From contig NZ_PHSO01000002.1 in assembly GCF_002870965.1 (NCBI RefSeq), positions 1 through 64,000 of the forward strand: DNA of 64,000 nucleotides. Reading direction: 5' to 3'. The position numbers were made by a program, and so were the translations under genes. Positions 9,446 through 18,510 of the stretch are shown here, piece after piece (positions within the stretch are counted from its first letter, which is position 1; every line of letters starts with the position of its first letter). Source of the stretch: Tsuneonella flava (GTDB lineage Bacteria; Pseudomonadota; Alphaproteobacteria; Sphingomonadales; Sphingomonadaceae). The notes under the pieces were generated by a model. That model had not been told where the DNA came from. It made no database searches and was given only the letters and a program-made list of their open reading frames with translations.

Positions 9446-9706
9446 ATGGCCAACACGCCGCAAGCCAAGAAGCGTATCCGCCGCAACGATCGCCGGGCGG
9501 AAATCAACACCTCGCGCATGAGCCGCATCCGCAGCTACCTCAAGAAGGTTGAAACTGCGATCGCCGGTGGCGACAAGAAGGCCGCTGCCGAAGCGCTGAA
9601 GGAAGCACAACCGGAACTGATGCGCGGCGTTGCCCGCGGCGTGCTGCACAAGAACACCGCCAGCCGCAAGATGAGCCGGCTGAGCAAGCGAGTCGGCGCT
9701 CTCTGA
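9446..9706 (+). CDS. rpsT: 30S ribosomal protein S20
   Basis: Small-subunit protein that binds 16S rRNA. The 86-aa highly basic sequence begins [14 protein letters not shown], the standard S20 N terminus, which fixes the start at 9446 although the frame is open upstream to 9392. A ribosome binding site (AAGGA) lies just before. Two hairpins follow the stop. Its place immediately before dnaA is common in alphaproteobacteria. Confidence 0.97.
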   Translation: MANTPQAKKRIRRNDRRAEINTSRMSRIRSYLKKVETAIAGGDKKAAAEALKEAQPELMRGVARGVLHKNTASRKMSRLSKRVGAL

Positions 9707-9716
9707 GACGCGACTC

Positions 9717-9737
9717 GCGGGGGTCATAATCCCCCGC
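9717..9737 (+). other. Hairpin just after rpsT
   Basis: Perfect 7-bp inverted repeat, 9717-9723 with 9731-9737, starting 11 bases after the rpsT stop. There is no T-run after it, so it is more likely a 3' stabilising or pausing structure than the terminator itself. Confidence 0.5.
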
Positions 9738-9757
9738 CAACCTGTCACATCAGGATC

Positions 9758-9785
9758 AACGCCGGTGCGATTGCGCCGGCGTTTT
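9758..9785 (+). terminator. Rho-independent terminator of rpsT
   Basis: Perfect 8-bp stem (9758-9765 with 9776-9783) with a 10-base loop and a short T-run at 9782-9785. Confidence 0.7.
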
Positions 9786-10127
9786 CGTGTGCGATGTAAC
9801 CGAATCGTCAAAAAGCTAGGAAATCCGCCGATTCGCGAGGCTGTAATATTTAAGTCTTTTATTTTCAGTACTTTACATGCAGCGCTTAGGTTTTTGACGA
9901 GTCAACCGGGTTTATTTCAAAAATTTTGCGCCCCTGCCCTTGCCAGCAGGCCCGCGCTGTTGAATTGAAGAATGCATCAGCGGTTGGACAGCGCTGATTC
10001 ACATCACTGGATCAGGCTTCCTAGCCCGGCGTCGGGGGATTCCGGGCAACGGCGAAGCTGTGTCCGAATTGAAGCTGATATGGGGCCGACATTCAGTCGG
10101 GCACCAATTTCGTGGGGGCTGAAACCA
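9786..10127. other. AT-rich dnaA leader region
   Basis: About 340 bases between the rpsT terminator and the dnaA start. The segment 9810-9935 is clearly more AT-rich than the surroundings and probably holds the dnaA promoter. One near-match to a DnaA box (TGATTCACA, 9996-10004) is visible, which is too little to call an origin. Confidence 0.45.
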
Positions 10128-11594
10128 ATGGCCGAATTGAATGGCGTTGCAGGCACGCCGCGTCGTAAAAAGGGTGAAGACGGAATGGAAGATCTGGAGG
10201 CAGTAAACCTTGCGGCTGATTGGGCAGACATCAGCCTGGGACTGCGGAAAGATCTTGGCCACCAGCTTCACAGCCAGTGGATCAAGCCGATTCAGGTCGG
10301 CGGCTTCGAAGAAGACACCGGCACGCTCAACCTGTACCTGCCCACCGAATTCTCGGCCAACTGGGTCAACGACCGATTCCATGATCGGCTTTCGCTCGCG
10401 TGGAAGATCGCCCGCAGCGAAGTGCGCCATGTGAAAATCGCGGTCCATCCGGGCCGCCGCAAATTGCCCGAGCTGAGCTTCGGCGAAGGGCATCGCGCTG
10501 CCAACGATGGCGGCGATCCCAACATGATCGCGGTTGCGGCCGGTACGATTGGCGATCGCGGCTTTACGTCGTCTGTCGGGCTCGACCCGTCACTGACTTT
10601 CGCAGCCTTCGTTACGGGCGAAGCCAACGTGCTCGCCTGCAATGCCGCTCAACGGATGGCGGCCATCGAACAGCCCCAGTTCAGCCCGCTTTATCTCAAG
10701 GCCGCGACAGGACAGGGCAAGACTCACCTGCTCCACGCCATTGGCCACGCCTATCTCTCCGCCCATCCGCGGGCGCGGATTTTCTACTGCAGCGCCGAAC
10801 GGTTCATGGTCGAATTCGTGCAAGCGCTGAAATCGAACCAGACGATCGAATTCAAGGCGCGCCTGAGAAGCTTCGATCTGCTACTGGTGGACGATATTCA
10901 GTTCATCATAGGCAAGGCGAGCGCGCAGGAAGAACTGCTCTATACAATCGACGCACTGCTGGCCGAAGGCAAACGACTGGTCTTCGCCGCCGACCGTGCG
11001 CCACAGGCGCTCGACGGGGTCGAACCGCGCCTGCTCAGCCGCCTGTCGATGGGACTGGTCGCGGATATCCAGCCCGCCGACATGGAACTGCGGCGCAAGA
11101 TTCTCGAATCCAAGCTGACCAAGTTCGCGCCGCTGGATGTGCCGGCGGACGTGATCGATTTCCTCGCTCGCACCGTCACGCGCAACGTGCGCGAACTGGT
11201 TGGCGGTCTTAACAAGCTGATCGCCTATGCTCAGCTGACCGGGCAGGAAGTGTCTCTCCAGCTTGCCGAGGAACAGCTTACCGATATCCTGTCGGCCAAT
11301 CGCCGCCGGATCACGATCGATGAAATCCAGCGCACGGTTTGCCAGTTCTATCGCATCGACCGCGCAGAAATGGCCAGCAAGCGACGCGCCCGCGCTGTGG
11401 TTCGTCCACGACAGGTGGCGATGTATCTCTCCAAGGTACTGACTCCGCGCTCTTATCCTGAAATTGGCCGCAAGTTCGGCGGACGCGACCACTCGACAGT
11501 CATTCACGCGGTCCGCCTGATCGAAGACCTGCGGCAGCGCGATGCCGATATGGATGGCGACGTCCGCAGCTTGCTGAGACAACTGGAAAGCTGA
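10128..11594 (+). CDS. dnaA: Chromosomal replication initiator DnaA
   Basis: AAA+ ATPase that binds DnaA boxes and opens the origin. With the ATG at 10128 (MAELNGV, preceded by a G-rich possible binding site) the protein has 488 aa. An alternative ATG at 10185 (MEDLEAV), preceded by AGGGTGA, would give about 469 aa and also looks good; the open frame reaches back to 9972. Domain I covers roughly the first 100 residues. The Walker A motif AATGQGKT is near residue 195, Walker B LLLVDDIQF near 250, and the domain IV signature GGRDHSTVIHA near 455. In the Walker A segment the usual GGxGxGKT is AATGQGKT, still a valid P-loop. Confidence 0.96.
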   Translation: MAELNGVAGTPRRKKGEDGMEDLEAVNLAADWADISLGLRKDLGHQLHSQWIKPIQVGGFEEDTGTLNLYLPTEFSANWVNDRFHDRLSLAWKIARSEVRHVKIAVHPGRRKLPELSFGEGHRAANDGGDPNMIAVAAGTIGDRGFTSSVGLDPSLTFAAFVTGEANVLACNAAQRMAAIEQPQFSPLYLKAATGQGKTHLLHAIGHAYLSAHPRARIFYCSAERFMVEFVQALKSNQTIEFKARLRSFDLLLVDDIQFIIGKASAQEELLYTIDALLAEGKRLVFAADRAPQALDGVEPRLLSRLSMGLVADIQPADMELRRKILESKLTKFAPLDVPADVIDFLARTVTRNVRELVGGLNKLIAYAQLTGQEVSLQLAEEQLTDILSANRRRITIDEIQRTVCQFYRIDRAEMASKRRARAVVRPRQVAMYLSKVLTPRSYPEIGRKFGGRDHSTVIHAVRLIEDLRQRDADMDGDVRSLLRQLES

Positions 11595-11617
11595 GCGTAT
11601 TGCGCTATGGGGGCTGA

Positions 11618-12061
11618 ATGACCCCCACAGACTCCACGGCCATCGACCACGCCCATCCCGCCGAACTGCCTGCATCCTACTGGCAAGCAGCGCGGCGCGG
11701 GGCGAGCGGACATTGTCCACGCTGCGGCGGTGGGGAGCTGTTTCGCAAATGGTTGAAACCGGTGGATCGCTGCCGCGCTTGCGGGCAGGACTGGACCCTT
11801 GCGCGGGCGGACGACATTCCCGCCTATATCGCGATCTTCGCCACCGGGCATTTGCTGGCCCCGCTGATGATTATGCTGATCCTCGATTTCGACATGTCGT
11901 CGTGGGCGGCGTCGGCAATCATCATCCCACTGGCAACGGCAATGGTTCTGCTTGGCCTTCAACCGTCCAAAGGCGCTGTGATTGCCCTGCAATGGTGGCT
12001 GGGAATGCTTGGCTTTCAACGCGAACGCCCTGAAACCAACCCGCTGCCCGACCGGAAATGA
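11618..12061 (+). CDS. DUF983 membrane protein with two CxxC pairs
   Basis: A 147-aa protein of the DUF983 family. It has two CxxC pairs (C33/C36 and C52/C55) that look like a small zinc ribbon, then two transmembrane segments near residues 68-90 and 95-118. The function of the family is unknown; related proteins are sometimes found near cytochrome oxidase genes, but not here. The stop overlaps the next gene's ATG by 4 bases (ATGA), so the two are translationally coupled. Confidence 0.85.
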   Translation: MTPTDSTAIDHAHPAELPASYWQAARRGASGHCPRCGGGELFRKWLKPVDRCRACGQDWTLARADDIPAYIAIFATGHLLAPLMIMLILDFDMSSWAASAIIIPLATAMVLLGLQPSKGAVIALQWWLGMLGFQRERPETNPLPDRK

Positions 12062-12831
12062 CCCTTAGCGCAGAGCGTCTGAGTCGCTTCGCGCGGCATA
12101 TCGTCCTGCCGGAAATCGGCGGTGTCGGGCAGGTCGCGCTGGCAGACGCGCATGTTGTGATCGTCGGCCTTGGTGGCATCGGCAGCCCGGCCCTGCAATA
12201 TCTTGCCGGGGCAGGCATCGGCAAGCTGACCCTGGTCGATGACGACACTGTCGATGCCAGCAATCTGCAACGCCAGACAATCTATGCCGAACGCGATGTC
12301 GGGCATGGCAAGGCCGTATCGGCGCGGCGATGGCTGGCCAATTTCGATCCAAAGATTGCAGTGGATCTGGACGACCGGCGGATCGATATCAACCGCGCGC
12401 CGCAAATCGTGGCCGGGGCCAGCATCGTGCTGGACGGCACCGATAACTTCGCCACCCGCCTCGCTGTGTCCGATGCCTGTGTCGCAATGAGCGTCCCGCT
12501 GCTGAGCGCGGCGGTCGGGCGGTTTCAGGGGCAAGTGGCCGCTTTCGCCGGGCACCTTGCCGACTCTCCATGTTACCGCTGTTTCGTAGGCGATGCGTTC
12601 GATGCGGAGGATTGCGATACTTGCGCGGACGATGGAATGCTGGGAGCGATGGCAGGCTGGGTCGGCACGTTCGCGGCGATGCAGGCGATCCGCGCCCTGC
12701 TGGCCCCTGTCGGCGCGATGGGGCCTGCACAGTGGGGCACCGTCCATCTGCTTGACGGTCTGCAGCCGGGAATGCGGTCGATGACCATCCCCAAAGACCC
12801 GCAGTGCAAGACATGCAGCGCAACTGCATAA
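12058..12831 (+). CDS. MoeB/ThiF-type E1-like adenylyltransferase
   Basis: Activates the C-terminal glycine of a ubiquitin-like sulfur carrier (MoaD or ThiS) by adenylation, for molybdopterin or thiamine synthesis. The 257-aa protein has the N-terminal RFARHIVLPEIG segment, the nucleotide loop VGLGGIGSP and the two zinc-binding pairs CYRC and CKTC, the latter at the C terminus. A C-terminal rhodanese domain, present in longer homologues, is lacking. MoeB versus ThiF cannot be decided without its partner, and no MoaD/ThiS gene is in the window. Confidence 0.9.
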   Translation: MTLSAERLSRFARHIVLPEIGGVGQVALADAHVVIVGLGGIGSPALQYLAGAGIGKLTLVDDDTVDASNLQRQTIYAERDVGHGKAVSARRWLANFDPKIAVDLDDRRIDINRAPQIVAGASIVLDGTDNFATRLAVSDACVAMSVPLLSAAVGRFQGQVAAFAGHLADSPCYRCFVGDAFDAEDCDTCADDGMLGAMAGWVGTFAAMQAIRALLAPVGAMGPAQWGTVHLLDGLQPGMRSMTIPKDPQCKTCSATA

Positions 12832-12865
12832 GCCAGCCCACACGCAAAACTCATCGCAGTGCGCG

Positions 12866-13432
12866 ATGACGATAGAGGGCTTCATCGCGCAATACGGGCT
12901 GCTGGCTGTTGGTCTGGGCGCAGCTTTCGAAGGCGAAGCTGTCGTCGCCACCGGCGGATTGCTGGCCCATCGCGGGCTGATGCCGCTCGATCAGGTGATG
13001 CTGGCCGCAGCAGCCGGTTCGTGCATGCTCGATCAGTTGTACTTCTTCCTTGGCCGCTATCTGCGCGATTCATGGCTGGTCCGTCGCGTTACCTCGCGCG
13101 CAACCTATGGCCGGGTGCTGGCCATGATCGAGCGTAACCCGACGCCCTTCATACTGGCGTTCCGCTTCATGTGGGGCTTGCGAACCGTCAGCCCGATAAC
13201 GCTCGGCACCTCTCAGGTCGCGTGGCCACGCTTCGCCATCCTCAACGTGATCGCCGCCGCGCTCTGGGCAGTCATTGTCAGCTCAGCCGGATATTTGTTC
13301 GCAACCGGCCTAACTGCGGCGGGGGCGGAACTGCACCGGATAGAGCACCTCGCACTCGCAGTCGTGGCGATTACGGTGATCGGCGCGATTGTCGGCCTGG
13401 CTCTGCGCCGCATATTCATGCCAATGCCGTGA
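12866..13432 (+). CDS. DedA family membrane protein
   Basis: A 188-aa inner-membrane protein of the DedA (SNARE-associated/VTT) family, thought to take part in lipid flipping and membrane homeostasis. The N-terminal re-entrant region contains the conserved acidic AAFEGEAVV segment and the FFLGRYL motif. The conserved arginine segment FMWGLRTVSPITLG, close to the family's RFIPGxR-type motif, is in the middle, with two further membrane helices at the C terminus. It follows the E1-like gene by 34 bases in the same direction. Confidence 0.88.
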   Translation: MTIEGFIAQYGLLAVGLGAAFEGEAVVATGGLLAHRGLMPLDQVMLAAAAGSCMLDQLYFFLGRYLRDSWLVRRVTSRATYGRVLAMIERNPTPFILAFRFMWGLRTVSPITLGTSQVAWPRFAILNVIAAALWAVIVSSAGYLFATGLTAAGAELHRIEHLALAVVAITVIGAIVGLALRRIFMPMP

Positions 13433-13451
13433 TATACAGGCAGGCCAGCAC

Positions 13452-14159
13452 TCAGTTCTGCTGGCTCAGTACTTCATCCACCCACGAAGGCACGAGCTCG
13501 CTCGCCGGGCCAAGCCGCGTTTCGTCGAACCAGCCGCTTCTCTGGCTGCGTTCGAGATTCAGTTCGAGCGTCTTCGCGCCCAAACTACGCGCATCGCGCA
13601 CGAAACCTGCCGCTGGATAGACGGCCCCGCTGGTGCCGATAGACACAAACAGATGCGCCCCTCGCATCGCCGCGTAAATATCCTCCATGCGATAGGGCAT
13701 TTCGCCAAACCACACGATGTCAGGGCGCAGGCACGGCTCGCCACAAGTGGGACAGTCAGGTCGGTCGATCAACGGACCGGTCCAGCGGCTGCGCGTATCG
13801 CAGGCGGTGCACCATGCGTTGAGGTGTTCCCCATGCATATGCAGCACTCGCTCCGCCCCGGCGCGTTCGTGCAGATCGTCGACATTCTGGGTCACGATCA
13901 ACAGCCCCCCTTCCCATTCGCGATCAAGCCGCGCCAGCGCCCGATGCGCGGGATTGGGCGCTTTGGTCTGGATGGCCTCGCGCCGCATGTCGTAAAACCG
14001 CAGAACGAGGTCGGGATCCCGTGCGAACGCCTCTGGCGTGGCGACGTCTTCCACCCGGTGCTGTTCCCACAGGCCACCGGCGTCGCGAAAGGTATCGATG
14101 CCACTTTCGGCGCTTATCCCCGCACCGGTAAGGATGACGATGTTGCGGATGTCTGCCAT
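13452..14159 (-). CDS. cobB: NAD-dependent protein deacylase (sirtuin)
   Basis: Removes acyl groups from lysines with NAD+ as co-substrate. The start at 14159 (MADIRNIVILTGAGIS) gives 235 aa; the long upstream extension of the frame crosses dapB antisense and is not coding. Visible signatures are GAGISAESGIDTFR, TQNVDDLHERAG, the catalytic HMHGEH, and the zinc cysteines CTAC and CPTCGEPC. The segment FYDMRR contains a YxxR motif of the class III (SIRT5-like) type, which suggests a preference for succinyl- or malonyl-lysine. It is divergent from dapB with 36 bases between them. Confidence 0.93.
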   Translation of the reverse strand: MADIRNIVILTGAGISAESGIDTFRDAGGLWEQHRVEDVATPEAFARDPDLVLRFYDMRREAIQTKAPNPAHRALARLDREWEGGLLIVTQNVDDLHERAGAERVLHMHGEHLNAWCTACDTRSRWTGPLIDRPDCPTCGEPCLRPDIVWFGEMPYRMEDIYAAMRGAHLFVSIGTSGAVYPAAGFVRDARSLGAKTLELNLERSQRSGWFDETRLGPASELVPSWVDEVLSQQN

Positions 14160-14195
14160 GCCCGGCAATGAAGCACGAGCTATCGGGGACTGGCA

Positions 14196-14924
14196 ATGGC
14201 ACGAATTGGAATTATCGGCAGTGACGGCCGCATGGGTCACGCTTTGGTGAGTGCGGTGGAGGCCGCCGGCCACACAATGGCAGGCGGCGTGGATCGCGGC
14301 GGCGATACGGCAGAGCTGGCGGATGAGTGCGACGTGCTGGTCGATTTCTCCTCTCCCGCTGCGTTGGAGGGTAATCTGCACGCTGCAATCGGCGCGGGCG
14401 TTCCGATCCTGATCGGCACCACCGGTCTGGAAGAACGGCATCATGCCGCGATCGACGCGGCGTCGCAGGCGATTGCCGTGCTTCAGACAGGCAACACATC
14501 GCTTGGCGTTACGCTGCTCGCGCATCTGGTGCGCGAAGCGGCGGCGCGTCTCGGGCCGGATTGGGATATCGAAGTGCTGGAAATGCACCACCGGATGAAG
14601 GTGGATGCCCCGTCGGGAACTGCCTTGCTGCTGGGCGAAGCGGCGACCGAAGGGCGCGGGATCGATCTGGCGGGCCATTCCGAACGCGGTCGCGACGGAC
14701 AGACCGGGGCCCGTGCCAAGGGGGCAATCGGTTTCGCATCGCTGCGCGGAGGCACTGTGGCCGGCGAACACAGCGTCATTCTGGCGGGGGAGGATGAGCG
14801 TATCACTCTGTCGCATAGTGCAGAGAACCGGATGATTTTCGCGCGCGGCGCGGTGAAGGGGGCCGTGTGGCTCGTGGATCGGGGTCCTGGGCGCTATACG
14901 ATGCCACAAGTTCTGGGCCTGTGA
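14196..14924 (+). CDS. dapB: 4-hydroxy-tetrahydrodipicolinate reductase
   Basis: NAD(P)H-dependent reductase of the lysine/diaminopimelate pathway. The 242-aa protein has the nucleotide-binding GSDGRMGHAL at the N terminus and the catalytic HHRMKVDAPSGTA segment. The length is slightly short of the E. coli enzyme (273 aa) but normal for alphaproteobacteria. nth follows 10 bases after the stop, probably in one transcript. dapE, another gene of the same pathway, lies 3 kb away on the other strand. Confidence 0.97.
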   Translation: MARIGIIGSDGRMGHALVSAVEAAGHTMAGGVDRGGDTAELADECDVLVDFSSPAALEGNLHAAIGAGVPILIGTTGLEERHHAAIDAASQAIAVLQTGNTSLGVTLLAHLVREAAARLGPDWDIEVLEMHHRMKVDAPSGTALLLGEAATEGRGIDLAGHSERGRDGQTGARAKGAIGFASLRGGTVAGEHSVILAGEDERITLSHSAENRMIFARGAVKGAVWLVDRGPGRYTMPQVLGL

Positions 14925-14934
14925 TCCGCAAGCG

Positions 14935-15585
14935 ATGACCAAGGATCAGATTTTCGAATTTTTCCGCCGTCTGGCGGAGGATAACCCCGAACCGGAAACC
15001 GAACTGGAATATGGCAACGCCTACCAGCTTGTCGTCGCGGTGGCGTTGTCGGCACAGGCGACCGACGTTGGGGTGAACAAGGCGACACGGGCACTGTTCG
15101 CCAAAGTGAAGACTCCGCAAGAGATGCTGGAGCTAGGCGAAGACGGCCTGAAAGAGCATATCAAGACCATCGGCCTGTTCAATTCAAAGGCCAAAAATGT
15201 CATCGCGCTCAGCCAGTTGCTGGTGGACGAATATGGCAGCGAAGTTCCCGGTACGCGCGAAGATCTGGTCAGGCTCCCCGGTGTCGGGCGTAAGACGGCG
15301 AATGTCGTGCTTAATTGCTGGTTCGGGCAGGAAACCTTTGCCGTCGATACCCACATCTTCCGGGTGGGCAATCGTACCGGTCTGGCCAAGGGCAAAACCC
15401 CCGAAGCGGTCGAGGCGAAGCTGGAGAAGCGCGTACCCGGCCCCTTCAGGCTCGGCGCCCATCACTGGCTGATCCTGCATGGCCGCTATGTATGCAAGGC
15501 CCGCACCCCGGAATGCTGGCGCTGCACAGTCGCGGACCTGTGCAGCTATCGCAGCAAGGTACTGGAGAAGCCCAAGGGACGCTAG
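14935..15585 (+). CDS. nth: Endonuclease III
   Basis: DNA glycosylase/AP lyase for oxidised pyrimidines. The 216-aa protein has the helix-hairpin-helix LPGVGRKTANVVL, the catalytic aspartate in VDTHIFRVGNR, and the C-terminal [4Fe-4S] loop with the exact C-x6-C-x2-C-x5-C spacing (CKARTPECWRCTVADLC). It follows dapB by 10 bases. Confidence 0.97.
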   Translation: MTKDQIFEFFRRLAEDNPEPETELEYGNAYQLVVAVALSAQATDVGVNKATRALFAKVKTPQEMLELGEDGLKEHIKTIGLFNSKAKNVIALSQLLVDEYGSEVPGTREDLVRLPGVGRKTANVVLNCWFGQETFAVDTHIFRVGNRTGLAKGKTPEAVEAKLEKRVPGPFRLGAHHWLILHGRYVCKARTPECWRCTVADLCSYRSKVLEKPKGR

Positions 15586-15644
15586 GCGCGTGGTGGCCTG
15601 CAAATGGTCACTTTCTGCATTACTCCGCTACACACCCATCCTTT

Positions 15645-15764
15645 CGTCATTGCGAACGCAGTGACACAATCCATGAATCGACGGGGCTGCCCGTCGCATC
15701 GGTTGCGGTGGAGATGACCCGCACACCCTGGATCGCCGCGTCGCCCCGCTCATCCCAATGACGA
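15645..15764. repeat. REP-like palindromic element, 'CGTCATTGCGA' type
   Basis: Imperfect inverted repeat whose ends read TCGTCATTG (15645-15652) and CAATGACGA (15756-15764). The interior carries further short complementary pieces. It matches the style of the dispersed 'CGTCATTGCGAGCG...CGCAATGACG' elements common in alphaproteobacterial intergenic DNA, here degenerate. It lies between the convergent nth and symporter genes. Confidence 0.7.
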
Positions 15765-15867
15765 GGACGGCAGGGGGAAGCCCCAATCGCCAGCGATCTG
15801 TGACGGTCCACAAAGGCCAGCTTTGCCCCCCGCCACACCATCACCTGAAGGCGATTAGCCCTATCCT

Positions 15868-17256
15868 TTATTCGTTCGCCTGCGGATCGAGGTTCAGTCC
15901 CTTGCGCCCATCTTCGGGCGTATGGTGCGGTGCCACCGGATCGTCGAGATCGGGATCGCGCATCGGCTGCAGCATCCCTTCCCACTTGGTAATCACGCTC
16001 GTAGCGACAGCGTTACCCAGCACATTGGTTGCCGTGCGGCCCATGTCGAGGAAGTGATCGATCGCCAGAACCAGCGCGATGCCTTCGATCGGCAGATCGA
16101 ACATCGCCAGCGTGGCCGCGATCACCACCAGACTGGCGCGCGGAACGGCGGCAATCCCCTTGGAACTGATCATCAATGTCAGCATGATGACGATCTGCGT
16201 GCCAATCGACAGATCGACCCCATATGCCTGCGCGATGAAGATCGTTGCGAAGCTGGCATACATCATCGATCCGTCGAGATTGAAGCTGTAGCCGAGCGGA
16301 ATCATCAGTCCCGAAATGCGGCGAGGCACACCAAACCGATCGAGCTGTTCGAACAGCTTCGGCATCGCCGCTTCGCTGGATGCGGTTGAAAATGCGATCA
16401 GAACGGGTTGCCGCACGTATCGCACCAGAGAAATTGCGCGACCGCGCAGGAACACCCAACCGGCCAGCAGCAGCAACGTCCACAAGAGAGCCAAAGCGAA
16501 GTAGAATTCGCCAAGCAACCGTGCATAGACGCCAAGGATTCCCAGTCCGTTGGCCGCAACAACATTGGCCAGTGCACCGAACACCGCAAACGGGGCGAAT
16601 CGCATAACGTAGCCGGTGATTTCCAGCATCAGATCCGACAGCGCTTCCGCCCCGCGGACAAGCGGCGCGCCGCGTTCGCCCAAGGCAGTCAGCCCGATCC
16701 CGGCGAACAGCGCGAAAACGAGGATTTGCAGAACATTATTATCCGCCATCGCGCCGATCACGTTCTTTGGAAAAACGTGTTCGATGAATTCGTAGAAATC
16801 GAGCTTCTTGACCTCGCCAACCGCATGTGTCGACGCGGTAACGTCAACCCCCACGCCAGGCTGGAACAGGTTGACCATCACCAGACCGAGACTGATCGAG
16901 ATCAGGCTGGCGATAATGAACCACATGATTGCCCGGAATCCGATACGGCCAACCGCCGTGCTGTCCCCCATATGGGCAAGGCCTGACACAATTGTCGCCA
17001 GAACGAGCGGAGCGACCAGCATCTTGATGAGATTGAGGAAGATATTGGACAACATCTGGAAGCCACGCTCCCAGTGTTCAGTCGAAAGAATGCCGCTGAG
17101 GAATCCTTCATGGACAAGCCATCCTGCAAGCACGCCGAGCACAAGCCCGACCATGATGCACGCCGTCAGATGTTTGGTCAGCGCATGAAAAAACCAGCCC
17201 ACTATGGATTTCGGTTTATCCGGCACAGGCGTGCTGGCTGGAGCGGCAGTGACCAT
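15868..17256 (-). CDS. Dicarboxylate/amino acid:cation symporter (SDF family)
   Basis: Inner-membrane symporter of the DctA/GltP family, importing C4-dicarboxylates or glutamate/aspartate with protons or sodium. The start at 17256 is preceded by GGGGGA and gives 462 aa with multiple hydrophobic segments. The serine-rich re-entrant signature is seen as STASSEAAMP, followed by the conserved PLGYSFNLDGSMMY segment. Substrate cannot be assigned. It is downstream of dapE on the same strand with a 58-base gap. Confidence 0.92.
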   Translation of the reverse strand: MVTAAPASTPVPDKPKSIVGWFFHALTKHLTACIMVGLVLGVLAGWLVHEGFLSGILSTEHWERGFQMLSNIFLNLIKMLVAPLVLATIVSGLAHMGDSTAVGRIGFRAIMWFIIASLISISLGLVMVNLFQPGVGVDVTASTHAVGEVKKLDFYEFIEHVFPKNVIGAMADNNVLQILVFALFAGIGLTALGERGAPLVRGAEALSDLMLEITGYVMRFAPFAVFGALANVVAANGLGILGVYARLLGEFYFALALLWTLLLLAGWVFLRGRAISLVRYVRQPVLIAFSTASSEAAMPKLFEQLDRFGVPRRISGLMIPLGYSFNLDGSMMYASFATIFIAQAYGVDLSIGTQIVIMLTLMISSKGIAAVPRASLVVIAATLAMFDLPIEGIALVLAIDHFLDMGRTATNVLGNAVATSVITKWEGMLQPMRDPDLDDPVAPHHTPEDGRKGLNLDPQANE

Positions 17257-17314
17257 GGTATTCCCCCGTTGCGATCCCGGCGCTTCGCGTAACAGCGGTT
17301 TTGCCGCTACACAA

Positions 17315-18457
17315 TCAGCTTCGCAGAGCCGCCTGTGCAACCCGCGCATAAATCCGCGCCAGTGCCTCCAGATCGGCCATCGCCACCGCTTCGTCCCGCT
17401 TGTGCATCGTTGCATTGCACAGACCGAATTCGATCACCGGGCATACGTCTTTCAGGAAGCGCGCATCCGAGGTGCCGCCGCTGGTGGACAGTTCGGGTTC
17501 GATGCCGGTTTCGGCGCGGATCGCCTCTGTAATCATGGCGGAAAATGCGCCCGGCGGGGTCAGGAAGCTTTCGCCCGAAATCACGGGAATGGCTCTGCCG
17601 CCATGACGCGCCGCGATCTCGCTCACTGTCGCACCCAGTTCCGCGCCGGTGTGCATATCGTTGAAGCGGATAGAGATACGCGCCTTGGCCAGCGCGGGGA
17701 TCACATTATGCGCCGGATTGCCGACTTCCAGATCGGTGATTTCGAGATTGGACGCCTGAAACCAGTCGGTGCCCTCATCGAGCACCAGTGCATCCAGTTC
17801 GGCCAGCATCGCCACCAGTCGGGGAATCGGATTATCGGCGTTGTGCGGATAGGCGACGTGGCCCTGCACGCCCTCCACCTCCAGCCAGATGTTGACCGAT
17901 CCGCGCCGCCCGATCTTCACCATATCGCCCAGACGATTGACGGAGGTCGGCTCACCCACAAGACACAGATCCGGTGCAAGATCGCGCTCGCGCATCCGGT
18001 CGATCAGGGCGCGGGTGCCATAAACCGCCGGGCCCTCTTCGTCCCCGGTAATGATGAAGCTGATCGTGCCCGCGTCGGCAGGAACCTGCCCCAGCGCGGC
18101 AACCATCGACGCGATCGAACCCTTCATATCGACTGCGCCCCGGCCATATAGCAGATCGCCCCGCCGCTCTGGCGCGAACGGGGCGCTGGTCCACCCTTCC
18201 CCCGGCGGCACCACATCGAGATGCCCCGCGAATGCAAAGTGGCGGCTGCCCGCCGGGCCGGGTCGCACGGCCAGCATGTTTTCCACCGGACCATCGGGCG
18301 CCTCGCCCCGCACAAACCGGTCTATCTCGAACCCCAGCGGCACCAGCATCGCTTCCAGTGCATCAAACACCAGCCCCTGAGCAGGTGTCACGCTGGGGCA
18401 GGCAATCAGCCGCTCCGCAAGGTCGGTTGCTGTTTCGCAAGTGCTGGCGTCGGTCAT
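17315..18457 (-). CDS. dapE: Succinyl-diaminopimelate desuccinylase
   Basis: Zinc-dependent hydrolase of the M20 family that produces LL-diaminopimelate for lysine and peptidoglycan. The start at 18457 (MTDASTCETATDLAERL) gives 380 aa, close to the family's usual 375-380. Metal ligands and catalytic residues are in HLDVVPPG, GAVDMKGS, GDEEGPA (the catalytic glutamate pair), VGEPTS and the C-terminal NATMHKRDE. Divergent from the cupin gene (53 bases apart). Confidence 0.95.
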   Translation of the reverse strand: MTDASTCETATDLAERLIACPSVTPAQGLVFDALEAMLVPLGFEIDRFVRGEAPDGPVENMLAVRPGPAGSRHFAFAGHLDVVPPGEGWTSAPFAPERRGDLLYGRGAVDMKGSIASMVAALGQVPADAGTISFIITGDEEGPAVYGTRALIDRMRERDLAPDLCLVGEPTSVNRLGDMVKIGRRGSVNIWLEVEGVQGHVAYPHNADNPIPRLVAMLAELDALVLDEGTDWFQASNLEITDLEVGNPAHNVIPALAKARISIRFNDMHTGAELGATVSEIAARHGGRAIPVISGESFLTPPGAFSAMITEAIRAETGIEPELSTSGGTSDARFLKDVCPVIEFGLCNATMHKRDEAVAMADLEALARIYARVAQAALRS

Positions 18458-18510
18458 CGGCAAAGCGCTATACCAACCGCAGCAGGCAATCCAGCAAGGT
18501 GAACTGTACC

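Noticed and set aside
9707-10127. Possible replication origin next to dnaA
   Set aside because: The region is AT-rich, but only one near-match to a DnaA box (9996-10004) is seen. Origins in this group often lie elsewhere, and GC skew cannot be computed here.
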